The notes under the pieces: generated by a model
Database searches by the model: none
Told to the model about the DNA's origin: nothing
What the model saw: the letters and a program-made list of their open reading frames with translations, nothing else
Assembly: GCF_030272615.1 (NCBI RefSeq)
Contig: NC_081415.1
Coordinates: 508,142,873-508,206,872 of the forward strand
DNA from: Cryptomeria japonica
Lineage: Eukaryota > Streptophyta > Pinopsida > Cupressales > Cupressaceae
DNA: 64,000 nt
Reading direction: 5' to 3'
Position numbers and translations under genes: made by a program
Shown here: piece by piece, positions 48,431 to 60,351 of the stretch
Layout: each line of letters begins with the position of its first letter
How positions within the stretch are numbered: position 1 is the stretch's first letter

Positions 48431-50253
48431 CCCGCATGACCTTGTACCCTTAGCGGCACAAATTCCTATGTGCTAGGAATTTAATTTGTATTAAATGGAA
48501 TATTTTTAAGTGGTTTTTAGTGTTAAATAAAATGATGATTTTCAAAGTGATTTTTATTATGTGGTTTGATAAATTGATCCATGGAAATCAAGGAATGAAT
48601 TAGGAATTCAAATTGGTAAAGTTAGATATATTCTGGAAATGAATTAAATGCCCGTTAGGAATTCATGTTTTATTCGCTGGAATATTTAATGTGAATTTTA
48701 TCCTTGATGGAAAATTGAATTGGAAATTGAATAGATGTGATGTCCTAACATAGTGTTTTATTTAATTTTCAATCAATGAATTTTCAAGTACTTATGTTGC
48801 TAATTTTCTTAAAGATTGTCTGAGTGCGGACTTAGTGAATTAGCTTTCCTTGCAAGTGTTATTTTGTGTTATTTCTGGTCTATGGTTCAGTCGTCCTATG
48901 GTGGCATATTTGGTACCTTTGACCAAGTGATATATGATGAACTCACTGTCTTAACCATGTAGTGTCTTTGCCTTATGGTTACCCAAGCATCAATATGTCC
49001 TTGTTTGACCACTTGTTTCTGGATAGTTGTGTTATGGTTGTCTGTTTTGCCACAGGGTCATTGTGGAGTGACCATGTTTGTTTAGTGTCCTTTGAGAGAG
49101 TGGCTTTTGAGTGGGGGTTGCGCCTAAAGTGGTAGGTAGGATGAACCTTAGAAAGTAAGATAATAAGTGACAATCTAATTAATTGATTAGGTGGGTAGTT
49201 CTCAAACATTAATTAAGATATTGTACCTCGTGTATAGGTGAGTGCTTTTTTTGAGGCTCATAATGTAGTGACAAGGCCTAGAATGACAAACTGACCACCT
49301 TGTCTTCGTGAAAGGCTAGTAGGGTCTGCATGAGACTTAGTTGGAACCAGAGGTTCAGGAGAGGTTACCAGGATAGTGAGCCGAGACCTATGGAGGTTGT
49401 ACCATGGTATCCATCTTAAGCTATGTGATGACACTCTCTCTTTAGGTACACTGGTGTTTTGTGATGTCGATTCACTTGTGTTTTGTTATGTCAAGTCACT
49501 TATGTAGTATGATGTTGAGTCACTTGGATTATTGTGGAGTCATTTAGTGTTGTCATGGAGTTGTATTGTTTTGTCGACCATGTCATGATTTTGCTTGCTT
49601 GAGGGTCCTCAGCTATCTCCTAGCATGGTGGGGTGATTCCATTTTGAGAATTACATGGTCAGGTGGTAGTGCCACTTCCCATCGGATGTTTTTATTCGTA
49701 CCTTCATGCGAGGATTGGCTTCGCAGGTGTTCATTGGTTTGTGACTCATGCTTATCTTAGGTTTGGAGATTATTATTGTTTGGAGACCTATGTGGTCACT
49801 GTATCATGATCTTATGTAACCTTGTATTTGGTTAAGTTGTGACTTTATATGTATATTGAGAAGCCATGTATTGAAAGAGCAATGTAATCCTATGTTTGGT
49901 GGGATGTTATTTATCAATGTCCTTTATGATATTTGTAAATGTTTATTGAAGGGGAATTATATTGTATCCTTTCAATCTTTCAGTGGTGTATCTGTTATTG
50001 CATATGACTTCTTATGTTCATTGTGTTAATGATGGATTATTGAATTAATCATATTTGTGGAATTTATCTTTTGGTTAATTTTCCATTGGTAACCCTTAAG
50101 GAATTCTAGAGTAAGTCTTTCGCTTGTGTTGTTATCGTGTATGTTGTGTGTCATGCACTTATTATGTTTATACTTTAAAAAAAATAAAAAAATAAAATTT
50201 GTTTCACCCTTGTTGTGGGTTTTCCTTTGGGGTTCCTGGCGGGGCATTGCATT

Positions 50254-50265
50254 TGGTATCAGAGC
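50254..50265 (+). other. gypsy primer binding site (initiator-Met tRNA)
   Basis: TGGTATCAGAGC, two bases after the 5' LTR end at 50251. Confidence 0.95.
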
Positions 50266-50403
50266 CCATGTTTCAACACTGGGTACTTTGGGTTTGTAGT
50301 GAGCCCATTCGCCTTGACTTTTTGTGTAGGTCTTGTGGTGTGACTTCTTTGCTTCTTTCCTTGCCTTTGATCTGAACCTTTCTCTCTTGTGCGGTGTTCG
50401 TTC

Positions 50404-51780
50404 ATGGCTAGGAAAGCCAAGGGAGGTGGCCATGTTGGTGGCCACACCAGAGGCAGAGGAGGAGGAGGACAGGGTCAAGGTTCCGACCGCCATAGTCCTT
50501 CTCCACCACCCACTCATGCGAGTGTGGATCAGGATTAGTCGGTTCATCAAGAGGGACAACATTCAGGAGAGCAGGTTACCGAAAGGGAAGAACTACGACA
50601 GATGTTTCAGGAGGTGCTAGCTAGACTAGGCCCCAGACCTGAGGTGGATCAACCCATCCATGCCTAGGTAGAGGAGTCGCTTCAGTAGATTCCATAGAGA
50701 GAGAGATCTCCTAGAAGGAGAGAGGTCCCAATGGACTAGGATCTAGCTATCATGGGGCACATGAGGGACTTGATGAGGTCCAATCCTCCTTTCTTTGATG
50801 GTAAAGGTACCGGTCTCGAGGCAGAGAGCTGGCTTATCAGTTTAGATCGGTGTTTTGCCATGTATCCATGTGGTAGAAACACCAAGGCAAGATGCGTGAT
50901 CATGCGTCTTGAGAGATTCACATCTATTTGGTGGAGGTTAGAGGAGGAGAGGATCGGTGTGAACATTAACACCGCATCTTGGGAGATCTTTTTGGAGAGA
51001 TTCAGGGCATGATTCCTCTCACCCCAGTGGAGGTAGTCGCGTGCAGATGAATTCTATGCTTTACACCAATTTGGGTTGTCAGTAGACCAGTTTGAGCACA
51101 GGTTCTATGAGCTCAAACAGTATGGCGGGATCGACAATGATGAGGCTATTCTTGTTCAACACTTCTTGAGGGGTCTTAATGACCACATCAGTGGAAGGGA
51201 GAGTTTTTGAGCCTACTTGAGTAGAGTTAGCCATGGCAAAAATGAGGCTAGTTGAGCAGAACCTTAGACGTGCTCATGGCAGCTAGTTTGGAGTTCAGAT
51301 CGAGAGTGATCCTTTCAATGGGTCTAGAGGGAGAGGGAATCAGTCCTAGATTGTTGCACCTCTTAGGGGTCCTCAGGCACCCTCTAAGGGTGGTCAGAAG
51401 TAATAGTAGCAGCCGCTAAGACCGAAGCAGTCTCAGGGTCAGTAGGGTGGCAACTCTTAGTTTCAGAAGAACAGGAACTAACAGAGGGGTAGGCAGACTT
51501 TTCCAGGGCAGTCCTCTCAGGGTGCATCTTAGGCTCCTAGTGGGGAGAGCTTTCAGCAGTCCAGTGGGCCATCTAAGAGTAGAGGACCCGATAGAGGGGC
51601 TTGCTTCTCTTGTGGTCAATTTGGTCACAAAGTCGCTTAGTGCCCTCAACGTTCACATCAGACAGGTAGTCAGAGGCCAACCGCATCAGAGCCAACAGTG
51701 GGGGATGCAGGTAGATCCCATAGAGTATTTGCAATGGTGGATGACCGCCAGGCTGAGCACCAGAATACTATGATTGAGAC
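50404..51780 (+). pseudogene. gypsy gag with zinc knuckle
   Basis: The ATG at 50404 starts a Gly/Arg-rich N-terminus. The retrotransposon gag core follows (50752-51012: NPPFFDGKGTGLEAESWLIS, MRLERFTSIWW), then ADEFYALHQFGLSVDQFEHR and LVQHFLRGLN. The frame shifts by one near 51215-51235. After that come AMAKMRLVEQNLRRAH and the CCHC knuckle CFSCGQFGHKVA-stop-CPQR (51602-51646). Many stops are TAG at likely Gln positions. One cluster at about 51399-51411 reads TAA TAG TAG CAG, apparently a former poly-Gln run. Gag would form the virus-like particle and bind RNA. Confidence 0.88.
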
Positions 51781-54700
51781 CACAGGTGTGTTGTGTGGTA
51801 TTCCTATCTCTGTACTTTTTGATTCCGGTACTTCAGATTCTTTTATTTCTTCATCAATTGTGGAGTAGTGTGGGCTCGTGTCTGCTAAGCAGGTGGTTAG
51901 GTGGCAAGTAGAGTTGGCTACCGGTGTGCGTGTGTTTGTAGATGCCTTCGTTCCCAGTTGTGAGTTGGACCTAGGATCCTTTGTCACTTCAGTTGACCTT
52001 TGAGTCATTCCTTTGGGGTCCTATGGAGTTGTGTTGGGGATGGATTGGTTATCATCTCACAGCGCTCGTACAGACTGTCGTCTGAAGACAGTAGACTATT
52101 TAGATGACCATGGTAGGAAAGTGGGGATCGTTGGAGTTCAATGATCGATATCCTTACGTATGATTTTCGCTATGCAACTTACACGGTATTTGTGTCAAGG
52201 GTGTCAGCTTTTTGTAGTTTCTCTTGAGGATGTGGATGAGGAAGAGAGTCGAGAAATCGCTCTTGATGGTCACCCTATTCTTCGAGAGTATGCTGATGTG
52301 TTTCCTTTGGATATGCCCGGTATGCCTCCGAAGCGAGACATAGACTTTCACATTGACTTGGTTCCTGGTGCGGGACCTATTTCGAGAGCACCATATCGGA
52401 TGACTACTTAGGAGTTGAGTGAGTTTAAGTTGCAGGTTGAGGACTTATTGGCCAAGGGGTTCATTCATCCTAGTTTTTCTCCTTGGGGTGCACCGATTAT
52501 CTTTGTTAAGAAGAAGGATGGTTGTCTTCGGTTATGCATTGATTACCAAAAGTTGAACAAGGTAACCATCCGGAATCAATATCCATTGCCTCAGATTGAT
52601 GATATTTTTTATCAGGTGAAGGGAACCAAGGTGTGCTCTAAGATTGATCTGAAATCTGGGTATAATCAGTTGCACATTCATGATGCAAACATTCATAGGA
52701 CGACATTTCATAATCGTTATGGTCACTATGAGTTTACAATGGTGCCATTTGGGTTGACGAATGCACCTTCAGTTTTCATGAGTCTTATGAATGGGGTTTT
52801 TCGCACCTACCTTGACCATTTTGTCCTTGTGTTCTTGGATGACATATTGATTTATTCTAGATCTATGGAAGAGCATGAGGGTCACTTGCGTCAGGTTTTG
52901 CAGTGCTTGAGGGAGAATCAACTTTTTGTGAATTTGACAAAGTGTGATTTCTTCCAGTCAGAGGTGAGCTATCTTGGTCATATAGTTTCGGGAGAAGGTG
53001 TATCTGTGGATTCTTCTAAGATCGAAGCCATTGTTGATTGGCCAACGTCGACCAATGTTTCTGAGGTTTGAAGTTTCATGGGTTTGATCAGATATTACCT
53101 TCGCTTTATTCAGAGCTTTTCTCGGATAGGCCATCTGATTACTTCTCTTCAGAGGAAAGGGAAGAAGTTTGTTTTGTCAAAGCAGTGCGAATCAACTTTT
53201 TGTATGTTGAAGGAACTCCTTGTTAGTGCTCCAATTTTGGCAGTTCGTGATCCATCCAGGGATTTCATGGTGTGCACAGATGCCTCTTTAGAAGGTATAG
53301 GTGTGGTGCTTATGCAAGATGGACGTGTGGTTGCCTATGAGTCTCACAAACTCAAGGATCATGAGTTGAACTATCCAGTTCATGACTTGGAGTTGGTAGC
53401 TGTAATGCATGCGTTGGCTAGATGGAGACATTTCCTGTTGGGGCGTTGGTTTGAGCTGCATAGTGATCACCGCAGTTTGCAGTATATTTTCACGCAACCA
53501 AACTTGAATGCTCGACAATGAAGATGGATGGAATTCCTCTGTGAGTATGATTTTGAGGTTCAATATATTCAGGAGAAAGAGAATGTAGTGGCAGATTCTT
53601 TGAGCCGCTGGTGGCATGAGGTTGTAGCTTTGTCCCTTGGTGTAGACTTGAGTGAGGGAATTCTTGAAGTTCTTCCTCATGAAACTTGGTATCAGGATGT
53701 TAAAGTCATGGAGGAGTCCAGAAGACCATTGGAGGGTAGATGTTCTGGATATACTCTTGAGTCAGATGGTCTTCTTCGACATCTTGGACAAATCTATGTA
53801 CCTCCTTTGGAGGGTCTTCGCATTTTGATCATGACTAAGGCCCATCGTGCACCTTATTCGGCACACCCTAGTGTCAAGAAGATGCATGCAGATCTTAGAT
53901 AGATATATCATTAGGCTGGTATGAAACATGACATTGCTGATTTTGTATCGAAGTGCTTGGAATGCTAGCAAGTGAAGGCGAAGCATCAGCACCTTGCAGG
54001 GCTTTTACAACCAAATTTGATATCGGATTAGAAATGGGATATCATTTCCATGGATTTTATTGTGGTGTTGTCTGTTACTTTGCGTCGCCATGATGCCATC
54101 ATGGTCATTGTTGATTTATTGACCAAAGTTGCTCATTTTGTTCCTATTCAATCTTCTTATACAACAGCAGTGGTGACATGAGTTTTCTTGAAAGAGGTGG
54201 TGAGGTTGCATGGGATCCCAAGGTGGATCATTTCTAATAGAGACCCTATCTTTACTTCAGCCTTGTGGACCTCACTTCAGCATGCTTTGGGAACCGAGTT
54301 GAACTTTAGTTCATCTTATCACCTAGAGACCGATGGTTAGATTGAGTGTGTGAATCAGGTTTTGTAGGACATGCTTCGCATGTATGTTATGGATCAACAG
54401 TTGCATTGGGAGGAATATCTTTGCCTTGTGGAGTTTGCTTATAACAATGGATATCACATCTCTATAGGAATATCTCCCTTCCAGGCATTGTATGGTCATC
54501 CTTTTCGTACTCCTTTGACTTGGGATCGGTTGGAGGATAGGGTGCGTTTAGGACCAGATTTGCTTCGTGAGATGGAGCAGCAGGTTGAGTAGATTCATGG
54601 GCATTTGGTTGCGGCTTAGGATAGGCAAAAGAAGTATGTCAATGCCCATAGAGTGGATCATCAGTTTTCATTTGGCGACCATGTTTTCTTGAGAGTGCAT

Positions 54701-55083
54701 CCGCGAAAGAGTCCGATCCGTTATGGAAAGGGTTCTAAGTTGGCACCTCGTTTTGTAGGCCCTTTTGAGATCCTTGTGAGGATAGAACCTATTTCCTAAC
54801 GTCTTGCCTTGTCGTCGAGTCTATCCCACATCCACGATGTCTTTCATGTTTCTGTTCTTTGACCTTATCACCCTGATGTGACCCATGTTCTTGATTGGAA
54901 CGCTTTGTAGGTCAAGGACGAGCAGCTTTCCATGGCACCCGTGCACATTCTTCAGCAACAGGGTTTGACCCTCAGGGGTCGTACCATCGAGTAGGTAAGG
55001 TTCCTATGGGACCCAAGTGATGAAACCTTAGTGACATGGGAGGATGCAACGAAGATGAGAGAGCGTTATTCTTATCTGTTTTA
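51781..55083 (+). pseudogene. gypsy pol: protease, RT, RNase H, integrase, chromodomain-like tail
   Basis: One reading frame throughout. Protease has LFDSGTSDSF (from about 51815). RT spans about 52415-53070 ([20 protein letters not shown], the catalytic [10 protein letters not shown] with FLDD at 52832-52843, [11 protein letters not shown]). RNase H has CTDASLEGIGVVL and HSDHRSLQYIF. Integrase HHCC lies at about 53850-53970. The core keeps MDFIVVL, but the second catalytic site reads ISNRDPIF where SDRD is expected, a loss of Asp. The tail reads HVLDWNAL, then LRGRTIE, then TWEDATKMRERYSYLF, a chromodomain-like end. Sixteen internal stops interrupt 52160-55083 (11 TAG, 4 TGA, 1 TAA by my reading) with no frameshift. 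Confidence 0.93.
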
Positions 55084-55104
55084 GGCTTTCAGAAGTAAGC
55101 CTAG

Positions 55105-55119
55105 GCTTGGGGGGGAGGA
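55105..55119 (+). other. gypsy polypurine tract
   Basis: gcttgggggggagga directly before the 3' LTR. Confidence 0.9.
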
Positions 55120-58100
55120 TGTAGTACCCCTCCTCATTCAGACTCTTTTTGTATGTTTTTGATTAACTTCAGTTGACTGTTCAGTGGAACATTATTGTAC
55201 TTCAATTCAGATTATATGCAATGTTATTTCATGCTTTATCTAGATGTATGGTGTATGATTTTATGTAGTATCTCAGTGCTTATGATTAATATTATTTTTA
55301 TGAATCATAGTCATGGACTGACACTTTTACCTTATATGTGCGATGCATTATTTATATGTTGCGTGTTTGCATGTGTATGGGATGGGAGGGGATGATTTTC
55401 CTTGACTCACTCCGGTGATCCAGGGAACATCACAATTATCTTTCATCGGTGTGTGTGTCGTTTTTGTATATATATTGCTCTATATGCATGTGTGGTTCTT
55501 TGGTGCAGGACATTACAGGTACAAGTATCGGGTAGGTACAGGGTATCGACTCCACCTAGTTTCACAGGTCTGAGCGTGCCTTATATTTCCGATGGGAGTG
55601 GAGGAGATAGTTGTTGGACCCTCTCAAGACCTGCAGTTACACTTGAGTGAGTGTTTGTCAGTTGGTTATCTTTCTGTCTAGCTGGTATGCGAGTCATAGT
55701 GCTTGGTTTGGTCATTTGTGAGTCATTATTTGATCATCCTTCATTTTGCATGTTTCCGTTTATTTAAATGGTTATTTAATTAAATGGATGATGTTATCTT
55801 ATGTTGACGTAATTAGTTAATTACTATGCTCTTAAATCTATTGATTTAATTAAATTAATAAAGTGCTAGATTAAATGGTTAAATGACTTGTTTTATTGTG
55901 AATAGTTGCATTATTATATCATAGTGGAAAGAAAGAAATAATTGCCTAACCATTTGAATGTTAAATGCTTATGTGGAAGAAAGTATTATGGAAAATAGAA
56001 AATATTAATAAAAAGCTTTTCTTTTTACCTTTCCATTTGACTTTTGCTTTTTAATTGTTGGAAAAGAATTATTTTTGAAAAAGGAGTAAATCTGATTGGA
56101 TGGAAAACTTTTAAACTAGAAAGTTTAGGTTGAAATTATTTCTCCCATATAATTTTGGAAATTCACGGGAATGGGAGAGCAGAAAATTGGGAAGAGAAAT
56201 TTGGGGAAAACATTCTGAAGGAGGAGTTGGAATTTGTTTTGGGTTGCAAGGATTGGGATTCTCCATCATTTTGCTTGCTAGTTTGCTTCAGGGTTGGATG
56301 ATCTCTTCTTGTTTTAAAATTTAATTTTGAAATTTTCAGTTTGCTTCCTATGTGTTGAATTTAAGCAAACCTTCCTGTAGATTCTTGTGGAATGATTGGA
56401 ATGGAATAAAGAGTGTTTATTATTGTTGGTTTTGTGAAATTTATATCATATGTTTGCATTTAGGGAAGAAATGGTTCATTTCTCTACTTGTTGTTTGTTA
56501 TTAGTTCTGAAAATCAATTTCTGGAATTACCTTTTCTATTTGGAATAGAATGAATTGGATTTACTTTGTTGTGTGCTTCCTATTATCTTTTTGCCCAAGA
56601 TTTGGGGTTCTTGTGTGATTATAGTTCACCATTTACCTTTCTGGAAAATATCCATTTGAATTTTGGACCTTGGCACTGTGTGTGTGTGTGCCCGTGAAAT
56701 GATCTGGAAATGAATCATTTTTATGTTTAAATGATTAGTATCTTTTTTATTTTTAAATGCTTAAGAGGTATGTATTTTCATTAATTTGGACTTTACCTTA
56801 CCTCGTGGTAGGCTAGTCCCACCACATGGGTCGGTAGTGTCTGCTGGGCGGAGGTAGCAGTACTACCGGTCGGCAGCACTGCTACGCGGTAGCAGTACTA
56901 ACGGTCGGTAGGACTGTTACCGATCGATAGCAGTACTACAGGTCGGTAGGACTGCTACCGGTTGGTAGAAGTGCTACCCATTGGTAGCAGCTACTACCGA
57001 CGGTAGCAACACTACCGATCGATAGGCCTGCTAACAGTCGACAGTAGTACTACTGGCAGGTAGTGTCTGCAGCCTCGACAACAACACTACCGCGGGTTAG
57101 CCTAGACCCCCGCGTGACCTTGTACCCTTAGCGGCACAAATTCCTATGTGCTAGGAATTTAATTTGTATTAAATTAAATATTTTAAATTAGTTTTTAGTG
57201 TTAAATAAAATGGTGATTTTGAAAGTGATTTTTATTATGTGGTTTAATAAATTGATCCATGGAACTCAAGGCATGAATTAGGAATTCAAATTGGTAAAGT
57301 TGGATATATTCTAGAAATGAATTAAATGCTTGTTAGGAATTCATGTTTTATTCGCTGGAATATTTAATGTGAATTTTATCCTTGATGGAATATTGATTTG
57401 GAAATTGAATAGATGTGATGTCTTAAAGGAGTGTTTTATTTAATTTTCAATCAATGAATTTGCAAGTGCTTATGTTGCTAATTTTCTTAAAGATTGTCTG
57501 AGTGCGGACTTAGTGAATTAGCTTTCCTTGCAAGTGTTATTTTGTGTTATTTCTAGTCGGTGATTCAGTCTTCCTATGGTGGCGTATTTGGTACCTTTGA
57601 CCAAGTGATATATGATGAACTTGTTGTCTTAACCATGTAGTGTCTTTGCCTTATGGTTAACCAAGAGTCAGTATGTCCTCGTTTGACCACTTGTTTCTGG
57701 ATAGTGGTGTTATGGCTGTCTACTTTGCCATAGGGTCCTCATGGAGTGACCATGTTTGTTTAGTGTCCTTTGAGAGAGTGGCTTTCGAATGGGGGCTGCG
57801 CCCAAAGTGGTAGGCAGGACGACCCTTCGAAAGTAAGCTAATAAGTGATAATCTAATTAATTGATTAGGTGGGTAGTTCTTAAACATATTAAAGATATTG
57901 TACCTCACACATAGGTGAGTGCTTGTACTGAGGCTCATAATGTAGTGAGAAGGCCTGGAATGGAAAATTGACCACCTTGTCTTCATGAAAGGCTTGTAGG
58001 GTCCACATGAGACTTAGTTGGAACCAGAGGTTCGGGAGAGGTTACCAGAATAGTGAGCCGAGACCTATGGAGGTTGTACCATGGTATCCATCTTAAGCTA

Positions 58101-58925
58101 TGCGATGACACTCTCTCTTTAGGTACATTGGTATTTTGTGATGTCAATTCACTTGTGTTTTGTGGTGTCGAGTCACTTATGTATTGTGATGTTGAGTCAC
58201 CTGGATTATTATGGAGTCATTTAGTGTTGTCATGGAGTCATATTGTTTTGTTGACCATGTCATTCTTTTGCTTGCTTGAGGATCCTCAGTTATCTCCTAG
58301 CATGGTGGGGTGATTCCATTTTGGGAATTACATGGTCGGGTGGTAGTGCCACTTCCCATCGGATGTTTTTGTTCGTACCTTCATGCGAGGATTTGATTTG
58401 CAGGTGTTCCTTGGTTCTTGACTCATGCTTATCTCAGGCTTGGAGATTATTATTCTTTGGAGACCTATGTGGTCATTGTATCATGATCTTATGTAACCTT
58501 GTATTTGGTTAAGTTGTAACTTTATATGTATATTGAGAAGACATGTATTGAAAGAGCAATGTAATCCTATATTTGGGATGTTATTTATCAGTGTCCTTTA
58601 TTATACGTGTAAATGTTTATTGAAGAGGAATTATATTGTATCCTTTCAATCTTTCAGTGGTGTATCTGTTATTGCATATGGCTTCTTATGTTCATTGTGT
58701 TAATGATGGATTATTGGATTAATCATATTTGTGGAATTTATTTTTGGTTAATTCTTCAATGGTAACCCTTAAGGAATTTTGGAGTAAGTCTTTCGCTTGT
58801 GTTGTTATTGAGCATGTTGCGTGCCATGCACTTATTATGTTTATACTTTAAAAAAAAATTAAAAAATAAAAATTGTTTCACCCTTGTTGTGGGTTTTCCT
58901 TCAGGGTTCCTGACGGGGCATTACA
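55120..58925 (+). repeat. gypsy 3' LTR
   Basis: 3,806 bp, tgtagtacccc to ggggcattaca. It preserves the site into which Copia-1 went in the other LTR (about 55245-55262). Confidence 0.93.
56845..57075. repeat. GGTAGCAG palindromic array in gypsy 3' LTR
   Basis: About nine units of the same kind as at 48240-48430, so copy number differs between the two LTRs of one element. The spacing of recurring ggtag/ctacc cores is roughly 20-24 bases. Confidence 0.85.
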
Positions 58926-59295
58926 TATTTCACTACCTTTGCTAGGATATTGAAACGCATCATAAAATATAATTCCATATTGTTGATCCTTGAGGAGGAT
59001 TGTGAATGGTTAGAATCCTATCTTGGCAGTCCATGTCCAAATACTTGTTTTTAAGAATCCTGACCCATTTCCTTGTGGGATTAGAATAAATATTCCACAC
59101 CATTTTCTCTTCAAGAGCTTCATTAAAAAAACTCCAATTTCTGAAGCCTGATCCGTGTGCTTCCTTTGGTTTTTTCTTATCGATTCTCAGGCCAATAAGG
59201 GAATTTTGTCCTACTGATTCTTACCATTCTAGGAAAATTTCACTAATAGATTTCACTACCTTTCCTAGGATATTGAAACACATCATAAAATAGAT
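58926..59295 (-). repeat. LINE A segment: tandem duplication of ~320 bp, first copy split by gypsy
   Basis: Sequence from attccatattg through aatagatttcactacctttcctagg to acatcataaaat occurs once as 39525-39819 plus 58926-58970 and again as 58971-59295. The gypsy element sits inside the first copy. The RT C-terminal motif NEALE.KM.W is encoded in both. They differ at scattered bases. Confidence 0.85.
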
Positions 59296-59870
59296 GGGTA
59301 TGGCCGAAATAACTGATTTTTTGCATTAAAATCCTACCTGCGGATGACAACCATATGCTTTTGCAACCCTCCAATTTATTAATGTAACCATTTATTGATT
59401 TATTCGAAGGTGTCCCCTATTAGCCCCTGCAAATAAAGGTGTATCCAAAAATCTGCTTGGGAGGGTTCTTGATTTGATTTATAAAATTCTGGAGATTTCC
59501 CTCTGATTGTTTAAATTTGTGTCGAAAAAGAATATTTTTGATTTGTGCCAATTTCCCTTTTGACTTGACATGACACAATACTTGTCCAAAGCTTGTTTGA
59601 TGCACCTGGCTTCCCTTAAAGAGCATTCGAAAAAAAGAAGTGTGTCATCCGCAAACTATTGATGTTTAGTATGATCCATATTTGGAGCGATTTTGATACC
59701 TTTCCATTTTCCATCCATTCTCAACTTAGTAATCATCCTTCCTAAAACCTCTGCCATTAAAATAAATAAAAATGTGGAGAGAGGATCTCCTTGTCTCAAA
59801 CCCCTATTACTCTAAAAGAAACCTTGCGAGCTTCCTTTGACAAGGATCTTTTATATATATTATACTTATA
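59296..59870 (-). pseudogene. LINE A reverse transcriptase core
   Basis: The minus strand reads ILVKGSSQGFF, stop, SNRGLRQGDPLSTFLFILMA, then VLGRMITKLRMDGKWKGIKI, then stop-FADDTLLF, with the catalytic FADD at 59644-59655. The 59420-59626 open frame continues the domain. Upstream coding is lost at a TA-rich stretch (about 59850-59931) where LINE B was inserted. Confidence 0.88.
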
Positions 59871-59943
59871 TTATATTATCATATACTATATATCATAATA
59901 AACATTTAATATTATTTACGGTGTATAATAATTTTTTTTTTTT

Positions 59944-60351
59944 ATCAGCAAAGGGCCATAGTCAAGAGTATTTGATGTTAATATAAACAATAAATACATA
60001 AGATAGTATAAAATGTCTGAGAAATAAAGCCTAAGCTATATAAGATTACAAAATTGCTCAAAGATCTGGAGGGCTTGAAATTCCAAAAAACTAGAGACCA
60101 GAATTGGAGAAGGCAATAAATTCCTTGAGAGAGACTATGATTTAGCTGAAAATAATGCCTCTAGACTTGATAAAAAAAGATCTTAAACAAAGGATGTGTT
60201 CACCTGTCTGTGGAAGAAGTAATTGGGAGAAGGGAAGGATCGACCCCTACGAGAACAATAGGAATTCGCTTGCCCCATTCTAACTGCTTTTGTTTTGGAA
60301 AGCATTCAATCACTTTCACTAGTTCACTACCTCCAAGAGCCATGATAACCT
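59944..60351 (-). other. LINE B 3' untranslated region
   Basis: No open frame with family features. It ends at the poly(A) tail. Confidence 0.5.

Larger units (their letters stand above)
39820..50251 (+). repeat. gypsy 5' LTR, split by Copia-1 at 39961-46665
   Basis: LTR sequence occupies 39820-39960 and 46666-50251. Pairwise it matches 55120-58925 throughout. The LTRs differ by many scattered substitutions and by array length near 48240-48430. It would hold the Pol II promoter, but I cannot place a TATA box with confidence. Confidence 0.9.
39820..58925 (+). mobile_element. complete Ty3/gypsy retrotransposon (chromovirus-like), carrying Copia-1 in its 5' LTR
   Basis: The 5' LTR is 39820-50251 (3.7 kb once Copia-1 is removed) and the 3' LTR 55120-58925 (3.8 kb), both tgtagtacccc to ggggcattrca. 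PBS is 50254-50265, PPT 55105-55119. Target duplication is GATTT at 39815-39819 and TATTT at 58926-58930, one base changed. The paralogous empty site near 59244-59260 reads aatagatttcactacc, confirming the boundary. Internal order is gag, protease, RT, RNase H, integrase, C-terminal chromodomain-like tail. Confidence 0.93.
19625..59870 (-). mobile_element. LINE A: one minus-strand LINE scattered by three large insertions
   Basis: Pieces in coding order are RT core (about 59845-59296), RT C-terminal part (59295-58971 and its tandem copy 39819-39503), zinc-binding RVT domain (about 35110-34500), RNase H first half (34490-34272), RNase H second half (21055-20795) and a downstream coding stretch (20715-19870). 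The pieces are separated by the gypsy element (39820-58925), the solo LTR (35136-39358) and Copia-2 (21056-34266). Target duplications at each insertion and the continuous domain order show the pieces were once one element. The 3' end near 19625 (minus strand caacttttactaataaa) is a guess based on likeness to the LINE C tail. Confidence 0.75.

Noticed and set aside
52160-55083. A nuclear code in which TAG encodes Gln
   Set aside because: TAG also falls where Trp is expected (YH-stop-AG in gypsy integrase, a transposase site at 5530), TGA falls at Arg and Trp sites, and catalytic residues are lost too. Decay explains all of these.
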